DNA of 64,000 nucleotides from Babylonia areolata (Eukaryota; Mollusca; Gastropoda; Neogastropoda; Buccinidae), in NCBI RefSeq assembly GCF_041734735.1, contig NC_134883.1, positions 22,507,747 to 22,571,746 on the forward strand, read 5' to 3'. The notes beneath the pieces were generated by a model that did no database searches, was not told the origin of the DNA, and was given only the letters and a program-made list of their open reading frames with translations. The position numbers and the translations under genes are program-made. Shown here piece by piece: positions 59,416 through 64,000 of this stretch. Position 1 is the first letter of the stretch, and each line of letters begins with the position of its first letter.

Positions 59416-60092
59416 ATGTGTGCATACTTGAATGAGTGTGTGTATGTGTCTGTGTATCTGCGTTTGTGGGTGCTGTGATCAAGTTTTTACCACTGGTTAA
59501 ATCCTTGATCTTTTACTGCCTTTCCCAATGTTTAAAAGTTCTCAAGTGCCACCATAAAACACTGATAAGAAAGTAGAAGAGAAAGATAAAAACTGAGAGT
59601 GTTTATCAAGAATTCTTTAATAAGAAACTCTTGAAATAATGACCTTTCTTACTAAATTCTGAAAATGGACAACTTTCACCCATGCCAGAAACAGCTAAGG
59701 ATCTCACCAGTACGATATAGACGGATGTTCTTTGAGCGTTCTGGTCGGAATAATGTGTGCATACTTGAATGAGTGTGTGTATGTGTCTGTGTATCTGCGT
59801 TTGTGGGTGCTGTGATCAAGTTTTTACCACTGGTTAAATCCTTGATCTTTTACTGCCTTTCCCAATGTTTAAAAGTTCTCAAGTGCCACCATAAAACACT
59901 GATAAGAAAGTAGAAGAGAAAGATAAAAACTGAGAGTGTTTATCAAGAATTCTTTAATAAGAAACTCTTGAAATAATGACCTTTCTTACTAAATTCTGAA
60001 AATGGACAACTTTCACCCATGCCAGAAACAGCTAAGGATCTCACCAGTACGATATAGACGGATGTTCTTTGAGCGTTCTGGTCGGAATAATG
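59416..60092. repeat. Exact 337-bp tandem duplication spanning exon 3 donor
   Basis: Copy 1 is 59416-59752 and copy 2 is 59753-60089, with no difference noticed by eye. Each carries the 3' part of exon 3, its GTGAGA donor and about 290 bp of intron. The copy nearer the next exon has no acceptor; its donor lies at 59707/59708. Use of that donor would retain 337 nt and shift the frame. Either a very recent duplication, a segregating variant, or an assembly artefact. Confidence 0.93.
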
Positions 60093-60128
60093 GGCAACTT
60101 CTTGATGTCCTCTTTCGCTTCCTCATCA
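60045..60128 (-). CDS. FRMD4A: FRMD4-like exon 3 (FERM F2)
   Basis: Acceptor TTTCAG, donor GTGAGA. Encodes DEEAKEDIKKLPIIPTRTLK then EHPSISY, closely matching the DLKKLPALPTQALKEHPSLAYC segment of vertebrate FRMD4A. The last 45 or so bases of the exon with the donor are repeated 337 bp further down the intron (see 59416-60092). Confidence 0.92.
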
Positions 60129-60212
60129 CTGAAAGAAAGAGGTCAAATGTCAAGACACAAGCATTTTCCTCTCTTTTTCTTCCACAAGGGGATAAGAAAG
60201 ACAAAAGGTATG

Positions 60213-60262
60213 AGGGAGAAAGTGGGGGGGTGGGGGTTGGGGGGGGGGGGTGGGTGGGTGGA
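60213..60262 (+). other. G-rich tract, potential quadruplex
   Basis: Multiple G-runs of 4 or more separated by single T or TT. On the non-transcribed versus transcribed question: the gene is minus, so the DNA template strand carries the G-runs and the RNA would be C-rich. Confidence 0.5.
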
Positions 60263-60558
60263 AAAGAAGAGGGGATGGTGATGAAGAATGAAGGGAATAA
60301 TTCCCCCCTAACCCCCACTCAGAATTTGATTTTTTTAAAATTCTGCATTAGAAGAAAAAAACATCATGGATCATTGTCTATACTCTTAAGTGAAGTGATA
60401 ATTACCATTCAACACAGTATAGCATGATGCACTGCACTGCACTATTCAATAGTAAAAGCCGCACAAAATGAAAAAAAACAAAACACAGTGCAGTGTGTGA
60501 CATGCTCCACTCTACGTTTCTCTCTCCTTTTTTCTCCACCCATGCATTCAATATTTAC

Positions 60559-60638
60559 CTGTTGAAGTCCCCTTTGCTGGCCTGCAGGACATGGGCCGCT
60601 AATTCAAAGACTGTCTCACTGTCACATTCAATGTGGCC
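60559..60638 (-). CDS. FRMD4A: FRMD4-like exon 2 (FERM F2)
   Basis: Acceptor CATAG, donor GTAAAT. Encodes GHIECDSETVFELAAHVLQA then SKGDFN, matching the G-x-(I/L)-x-(C/V)-D-SE-x-VFELA..QA-x-GDF pattern of FERM F2 lobes. Ends with two bases of a Ser codon. Confidence 0.92.
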
Positions 60639-61049
60639 CTATGGAAGCAAAACAATTCAACATGAATCAAACATACCAACTTTTCTTCAAAATCTTTTCA
60701 ATGCAAATGGTATTTACTTTCTCACATACACACTGCAAACCTTTCTTACACTGTGATTAATTTTTTGGCCTTTTTTTCCTTTCTTTCCAACCATTCCTAT
60801 ACTGATGAAACACATTTTCTTTCAAGGAGCAGTAAATTTCAAATCAAAATTAATCTTCCAGGGCAATGAGATGACTGCAATTTTTCATTCAATAACTGAC
60901 ATCTTGAAAAACAAAACTGGGTTTATTAACAAGTTCATCTTGAAAAAATAAATAAAAAGAAGCAAACAAGTTACTTCTAACAGAGTCTATCTCTTTCTAT
61001 GTTTATCTGTTCTTTTGTCTGGTGTTTGGCTGAGTCAGGAAATGTAACC

Positions 61050-61089
<40 letters not shown>

Positions 61090-61136
61090 TGTAAAGTTCA
61101 CCTTGTTCTGTGGAACTGGTGGAAAGAGCAACTCAC

Positions 61137-61221
61137 CTTAAAAATGGCCTGCCTGGCATTAAAGTAAAACAGTTCCACTGTCTGGATGTCTCGCAGTAAG
61201 CCAATGGTATCCACATAGAAC
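61137..61221 (-). CDS. FRMD4A: FRMD4-like exon 1 of window (FERM F2 start)
   Basis: Preceded by acceptor TTTCAG and followed by donor GTGAGT. Encodes FYVDTIGLLRDIQTVELFYF then NARQAIFK, the opening of the FERM F2 lobe. The first base completes a codon from an exon outside the window; the exon ends in phase 0. Confidence 0.9.
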
Positions 61222-61234
61222 CTGAAACCATACA

Positions 61235-62476
61235 AACATAACAATTATAAAATGGTTCCAAATCCGAATTTGCTTTAGAATTCTAGTCACAAATAGTATT
61301 CTTAGAAGAATGGGATTGACAGAAAGTGAAAAATGCAACTTTTGCAATATTGAAAAAGATACTATACATCATTATCTGTGGGAATGCAACTATACACAGT
61401 CTTACTGGTTAGAACTGGAAACATTATTGAAAGATAAGTGCCAAGTGTGTGAGAGATTATCTTTTAATACTGAACTTGTTTTGTTTGGAACTGACGACAA
61501 AATGAAAACAGATGAAGTACTCAACCTGATTATATTATGGGCTAAATTTTTTATATACGAAAGTAGAATCAATAAAATCAGACCAACAATATCAGCATTC
61601 GTGAAGGAAGTAAAGTACAACTACCGCACTGAAAAATATGTGTCCAGAATGGAAATGCGCTATAACAAATTTGAACAGAAGTGGTTCCCGTACATGGGAA
61701 TAATAAACGATTTAAATGATTAGTCTAGTATGGTACATCGGAATATATAAGAATGGTTAAAGAAACTAGTTTTTTGCTGTCAGTATCACTGCTGTCTTAT
61801 TTCTACTTTATTGTATTTTATTTTTGTATACAACACTGCCAACCACACGTACAGACATACCGGCGACAGGCGAATTTCTGCAACACCATATGCTAAATCT
61901 CAATTGCCATTTATGTATCTGTGTTGAATTGAAATATCAAATGCTTTGGTGCCATTAAGCCAACATTCAAGTGTTTATGTGCAGCCCATTTCGTTTGTCA
62001 ATGTGTGTGTGTGTGTGTGTGAATGTGCGCGCGAGAGTGTGTGAGAGCGAGCGTTTTGTGCATATGTGAGTATTGGGCAGGAGGGGGGGGAGGGGGGGGA
62101 GGGGAGGGGTGTATGCGTGTTTGTGTCTGGCTGTTTGCTACTCTGTGTATGTAAGAGAGAAAGAGAATAACATAATGATCGGACAGATGGCTAGCTTATG
62201 AAACAGGTTTCGATGTTTTGATAATAATAATAATTGATAATACTGTTGTAGTTGTTTTTTCTTCATGATTATGTTTGTACATTCTAAGAACCTGTACTAA
62301 ACTGGATTATTCTCGGTGTTCCCTCGATGTCTCAGAAGGAGATTATGTTGCTACTTTTGTGGTATATTGACCGAGGGATTATACGTTAAAGAGTGTGTGT
62401 CAGTGTGTGTGGGCCTCAATGTGTGTGTGTGTGTTTGTTCGGATTGGGGAGATGAAAAAACAAAAAAAACAAAAAC
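61235..62476 (+). mobile_element. LINE 3' end (L1/Tx1-type) antisense in intron upstream of exon 1
   Basis: From about 61250 the plus frame reads KWFQIRICFRILVTNSILRR, MGLTESEKCNFCNIEKDTIH, HYLWECNYTQSYW: the reverse-transcriptase zinc-binding region (zf-RVT) with CxxC..HxxxxC. It continues through IILWAKFFIYESRINK to a stop at 61723. Established: this C-terminal block follows the reverse transcriptase in L1/Tx1-like LINEs. The 5' part is missing (typical 5' truncation). About 750 bp of putative 3' UTR with GT- and G-rich parts ends near an A-rich stretch (62455-62476). The frame has no stop over about 160 codons, so the insertion is fairly young. Confidence 0.75.
62077..62110 (+). other. G-rich tract in LINE 3' region, potential quadruplex
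   Basis: Runs of 5-8 G separated by single A. G-rich 3' UTRs are known in mammalian L1; similarity of position only. Confidence 0.4.
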
Positions 62477-62999
62477 CTTGCAGTTGGATGAATGATATAA
62501 CTTCAGTGAAGCGAGGGTCAGTGTTTATTTGTTTTCCTTGAAACAGATTCTACGGTGTAATGCTTCATTGTTTTTGTTGAAATCAAACAATGTATTTTGT
62601 TATACTGTTTACCCAAATGTGAAATCTGATTACATGTTTCTTGACAAATATAACCTTCTCTGCAAGGGAAAAAACAAACAAAAAAAAACAACAAACAATT
62701 ATATGGTCCCACTATATAGAACCCACAAGCACACTAACATGTGGTCTTTCAAACAGAAACTGAAAACACACAAACATACGATACCTAAAAGTAAAACAAG
62801 ACAATGTAATGGACAAGATATGAAATGGAAAGGGGGCACTGACTCAAACAGGAAGGGAGAGACAGACAGACAGAGACAGAGACAGTCAGAGAGAGAGAGA
62901 GAGAGAGGTGGACACAAACAGGAAGACACTGACACTGACTTGTGGAGGCAGACATCGAGACTGAGACTGAGCTGGATACAGACAGTAAGACAGACACAG
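62477..62999. other. Intron, no feature recognised
   Basis: AT-rich, then a GACAGA-type purine repeat at 62850-62990 leading into the array. Confidence 0.5.
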
Positions 63000-64000
63000 A
63001 GATTTTAGATATGTTCCGAATGATTGCAGTCTGACCAACTGAAGAACATGAAAACAGACAGAAACACATGGGTGGACAGACAGAAACAGAAAGAGACAGA
63101 AATAACAACACAGAGAGGTATGATGCGTGTTCAGAATGGATGTAGGCTGAACTACCTGAATACATGAAAACAGACTTCAGAGACAGAGAGGTAACGACAC
63201 AGAGAGGTACGATGTGTGTTCAGAATGGATGTAGGCTGAACTACCTGAATGCATGAGAACAGAGACTGAGAGGTACAGTATATGTTCAGAATGGATGTAG
63301 ACTGAACTACCTGAATGCATGAAAACAGAGACAGAGAGTTACAGTATATGTTCAGAACAGATGTTGACTGAATACATGAAAACAGAGACAGAGAGGTACA
63401 GTATATGTTCAGAATGGATGTAGGCTGAACTACCTGAATACATGAAAACAGAGACAGAGAGGTACAGTATATGTTCAGAATGGATGTAGACTGAATACAT
63501 GAAAGAGACTGAGAGGTACAGTATATGGTCAGAATGGATGTCGGCTGAACTACCTGAATGCATGAAAACAGAGACAGAGAGTTACAGTATATGTTCAGAA
63601 CAGATGTTGACTGAATACATGAAAACAGAGACAGAGAGGTACAGTATATGGTCAGAATGGATGTAGGCTGAACTACCTGAATACATGAAAACAGAGACAG
63701 AGAGGTACAGTATATGTTCAGAATGGATGTAGACTGAACTACCTGAATACATGAAAACAGAGACAGAGAGGTACAGTATATGTTCAGAATGGATGTAGAC
63801 TGAATAGGTACGGTATATGGTCAGAATGGATGTCGGCTGAACTACCTGAATGCATGAAAACAGAGTCAGAGAGGTACAGTATATGTTCAGAATGGATGTA
63901 GACTGAATACATGAAAGAGACTGAGAGGTACGGTATATGTTCAGAATGGATGTAGACTGAATACATGAAAGAGACTGAGAGGTACAGTATATGGTCAGAA
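63000..64000. repeat. 67-bp intronic minisatellite running off the window
   Basis: Units built on GGTACAGTATATGTTCAGAA, TGGATGTAGACTGAACTACC, TGAATACATGAAAACAGAGA and CAGAGA. Some units lack the ACTACCTGAA part (about 51 bp). At least 13 units to 64000; the first one or two are degenerate. Confidence 0.92.

Larger units (their letters stand above)
29740..61221 (-). other. FRMD4A: Gene: FERM domain-containing protein 4 (FRMD4A/B-like), exons 1-17 in window
   Basis: Seventeen exons with canonical GT..AG borders join in one frame to 1071 residues (the true N-terminus is right of 64000). Domain order by residue of this partial protein: FERM F2 lobe 1-120; F3 lobe about 115-260, with LENLYFRDKKFSIEVHDPKR and IWSMAVAQHQFYRERKQSK; a Ser-rich linker 262-308; the CUPID/DUF3338 domain about 309-455, with EALEEALKKKVEELKVLC, ELTGHLP and YVRKQRRNSYNKA; then a low-complexity tail. 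Established: FRMD4A is a cytoplasmic membrane-cortex adaptor that binds cytohesin-1 (an Arf6 GEF) and Par-3 and promotes epithelial junction assembly. FRMD4B/GRSP1 binds cytohesins, and CUPID is the cytohesin-binding module. FRMD4A and FRMD4B are vertebrate paralogues, so an invertebrate gene is equally related to both. Introns range from about 0.4 to 6.9 kb and are rich in minisatellites. Odd points: an in-frame cassette in F3 (exon 8) and tandem duplications across several splice borders. Confidence 0.93.

Noticed and set aside
59753-60089. Counting the second 337-bp copy as an extra exon
   Set aside because: Only one of the two copies is continuous with the exon 3 acceptor and first codons; the other is a fragment with a donor only.
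63000-64000. Repeated short open frames (MYSVYIHSEHI-type peptides)
   Set aside because: Product of the 67-bp array; length heterogeneity breaks the frame and nothing suggests coding.

Overview
The window looks like gene-poor nuclear DNA from a mollusc, probably a marine snail (caenogastropod). This rests on three things: spliced animal genes of the bilaterian cell-polarity toolkit, a very high load of (AC)n/(AT)n/(GA)n microsatellites, and several tRNA-headed SINE families that I associate with gastropod genomes. The species assignment is inference. I see no operons, rRNA genes or CRISPR arrays. I also see nothing that looks like an LTR retroelement, Polinton or viral fossil.

The dominant gene is on the minus strand between 29740 and 61221. 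Seventeen exons read out with GT..AG borders and fully consistent phases. They encode the C-terminal 1071 residues of a FERM-domain protein of the FRMD4A/FRMD4B family: the F2 and F3 lobes of the FERM domain, the CUPID domain (DUF3338, cytohesin binding), a Pro/Ser/Gln/His-rich linker and a long disordered tail. The F1 exons and promoter lie beyond 64000. Exon 8 (105 bp) looks like an in-frame cassette that inserts 35 residues into the F3 lobe.

At the left edge, also on the minus strand, is one coding exon (587-818) whose 77 residues resemble the Par-3 N-terminal (CR1, PB1-like) oligomerisation domain. Vertebrate FRMD4A is known to connect Par-3 with the Arf6 exchange factor cytohesin-1, so having both genes head-to-tail within 30 kb is notable. 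A decayed partial copy of this exon lies about 700 bp upstream at 1467-1548.

The most unusual theme is that tandem duplications repeatedly span exon-intron borders. In the FRMD4-like gene, exon 3 (337 bp x2, donor), exon 11 (about eight degenerate donor-like copies), exon 13 (93 bp x3, acceptor), exon 14 (about 24 units of 67 bp abutting the acceptor) and exon 17 (187 bp x2, acceptor) all show this. The duplicated first exon of the Par-3-like gene fits the same pattern. This may be an active source of decoy or alternative splice sites.

Layout: 1-3.1 kb, Par-3-like first coding exon, pseudo-exon and a possible TATA promoter. 3.1-17.1 kb, intergenic DNA dense in SINEs, LINE fragments (RNase H, reverse transcriptase, zinc-knuckle pieces), a 58-bp minisatellite and microsatellites, with an NRF-1/YY1-rich spot at 14.5-15.0 kb. 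17.1-29.7 kb, AT-rich DNA with few elements, possibly part of a long FRMD4 3' UTR; it holds two copies of a hairpin MITE and a 60-bp minisatellite. 29.7-61.2 kb, FRMD4-like gene. 61.2-64.0 kb, the next intron, with an L1/Tx1-type LINE end and a 67-bp array running off the window.
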